Below are positions 62,940 to 64,000 of a stretch of DNA of 64,000 bases, piece by piece (position 1 is the first letter of the stretch; every line of letters starts with the position of its first letter). The notes beneath the pieces are model-generated. The model saw only the letters and a list, made by a program, of their open reading frames with translations, was not told where the DNA came from and made no database searches. The stretch is from Ramlibacter tataouinensis (GTDB lineage: Bacteria > Pseudomonadota > Gammaproteobacteria > Burkholderiales > Burkholderiaceae_C). The translations under genes and the position numbers were made by a program. Location of the stretch: assembly GCF_027941915.1 (NCBI RefSeq), contig NZ_CP116009.1, positions 2,232,001 through 2,296,000 on the forward strand. Reading direction: 5' to 3'.

Positions 62940-64000
62940 ATGTCCAACAAGACCACAACCCTCTCGCCTTCCGCCTCCGTCCCCGAAGCCGTCCCGTCGC
63001 GGCGCCGGTTCCTCAACACCGCTGCCGCGGCCGGACTGGCCGGAGTGGGCCTGTCGGCCTGCAGCGACAAGCCCGATAGCGCGCCGGCGCCCAAGGCCAC
63101 CGCGGCCGGCGCCGCCTCGCATGCCGACGAGGGCGGCGCGGGCAGCGTCCACCTCAAGCCGGGCGAGCTCGACACCTATTACGGCCTCTGGAGCGGTGGC
63201 CACACCGGCGACATGCGGGTGCTGGGGCTGCCCTCGGGCCGCGAGCTGACCCGCATTCCCTGCTTCGTGCCGGATGCCCTGGTGGGCTGGGGCATCACCA
63301 ACGAGTCCAAGGCGGTGATGGGCACCAAGCCCGACGGCAGCCTGAAGTACACGGTGGCCGACACCCACCACACGCACGCTTCCTACAAGGACGGCGACTA
63401 CGACGGCCGCTACGCCTGGATCAACGACAAGATCAACTCGCGCATCGCGCGGATCCGGCTCGACTACTTCGTCTGCGACAAGATCACCGAGCTGCCCAAC
63501 GTGCAGGGCTTCCACGGCATCTTCCCGGACAAGCGCGATCCGGTCGACCCGGCCATCAACTACACCACCCGCGTGTTCTGCGGCGCCGAGTTCGCGATCC
63601 CGCTGCCGGGCACCGGCCTGGAAGACGACAAGAACTACCGTTCGATGTTCAGCTGCGTCGACGCCGAGACGATGGAAGTGCGCTGGCAGGTGATGATCGA
63701 CGGCAACTGCGACCTGGCCGCCACCTCGTACGACGGCAAGCTGGCCGCCACCAACCAGTACAACGTGGAGAACGGCGTGCGCTTCGAGGACATGATGTCC
63801 GCCGAGCGCGATGCCTGCCTGTTCTTCAACGTCGCGCGCATCGAGGCCGCCGTCAAGGCCGGCAAGTTCAAGACCATCGGCAGCTCCAAGGTGCCGGTCG
63901 TCGACGGCACCCGCGCGGCCAACAAGGACCCCAAGACCGCGCTGACCGCCTACGTCAGCGTGCCCAAGAACCCGCACGGCGTGAACGCCAGCCCGGACGG
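62940..64000 (+). CDS. nosZ: nitrous-oxide reductase, N-terminal part
   Basis: This is the first 353 codons of NosZ, cut by the right edge. It reduces N2O to N2 in the periplasm with CuA and CuZ. A Tat signal is present (SRRRFLNTAAAAGLAGVGL, residues 20-38), so it is a clade I enzyme. CuZ His ligands appear in DTHHTH (H143, H144), followed by KDGDYDGRYAWIND. The CuA domain lies beyond the window. ATG at 62940 gives the expected Tat leader. Expression is probably controlled by FNR/DNR-type regulators through the upstream boxes. Confidence 0.95.
   Translation, partial: MSNKTTTLSPSASVPEAVPSRRRFLNTAAAAGLAGVGLSACSDKPDSAPAPKATAAGAASHADEGGAGSVHLKPGELDTYYGLWSGGHTGDMRVLGLPSGRELTRIPCFVPDALVGWGITNESKAVMGTKPDGSLKYTVADTHHTHASYKDGDYDGRYAWINDKINSRIARIRLDYFVCDKITELPNVQGFHGIFPDKRDPVDPAINYTTRVFCGAEFAIPLPGTGLEDDKNYRSMFSCVDAETMEVRWQVMIDGNCDLAATSYDGKLAATNQYNVENGVRFEDMMSAERDACLFFNVARIEAAVKAGKFKTIGSSKVPVVDGTRAANKDPKTALTAYVSVPKNPHGVNASPD

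Overview
The window is a GC-rich, densely packed stretch of chromosome, probably from a Burkholderiales bacterium of the Comamonadaceae type (Ramlibacter/Variovorax-like). This placement is inferred from gene content and order: Bug-type tricarboxylate receptors, an ilvE/zinc-finger/heptosyltransferase block, lplT and alr, a clade I Tat-type nosZ, and DUF1330/RidA genes. I saw no rRNA, tRNA, CRISPR array, insertion sequence or replication origin. No gene-free stretch exceeds about 300 bases; the longest is the 290-base cytochrome c/nosZ intergenic region.

Layout, part 1 (1-22.4 kb). 1-5.1 kb holds the start of an M48 peptidase, an AmpG-like permease, an acyl-CoA synthetase and an OmpR-type two-component pair. 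5.2-11.1 kb is a leftward eight-gene operon: DUF1330, RidA-like, Fe-S reductase, Bug receptor, ferredoxin reductase, 7Fe ferredoxin, Crp/Fnr regulator and FAH-family hydrolase. Two palindromes lie in its leader. I cannot match it to a named pathway. 11.3-20.6 kb carries a GNAT protein, FadD, and a TetR-controlled branched-chain-type ABC importer with its own acyl-CoA synthetase. 21.4-22.4 kb is a heptosyltransferase gene.

Layout, part 2 (22.5-46.9 kb). 22.5-27.2 kb holds a zinc-finger protein, ilvE, a BCCT transporter and radA. 27.6-36.7 kb is a complete meta-cleavage homoprotocatechuate (hpa) cluster, from the MarR repressor to the HpaI aldolase, followed by a class II aldolase, a PanE-like reductase and an EamA exporter. 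It sits between radA and alr, which share a strand. 36.7-43.6 kb contains alr, lplT, another EamA protein, a glutathione peroxidase, an acyltransferase, a membrane-bound LytTR regulator and a CPBP protease. 43.6-46.9 kb has glcF and glcE with an SMP-30 lactonase gene in place of glcD.

Layout, part 3 (47-64 kb). 47.7-58.2 kb is a four-gene type I secretion operon: ABC exporter, lipoprotein, 2116-residue RTX lipase and HlyD adaptor. Every junction is a 4-base overlap. 58.4-61.1 kb is a nitrogen-regulated torF-glnK-amtB unit with a sigma-54 promoter and two NtrC-like sites. 61.2-64 kb is a denitrification locus: an ApbE/NosX flavin transferase and a c5-type cytochrome diverge from nosZ, which runs off the right edge. 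Three FNR/DNR-like boxes spaced 41-42 bases apart lie between them.

The best candidates for something new are the RTX lipase operon with a possible lipoprotein immunity partner, the redox/FAH operon at 5-11 kb, and the phased boxes upstream of nosZ.
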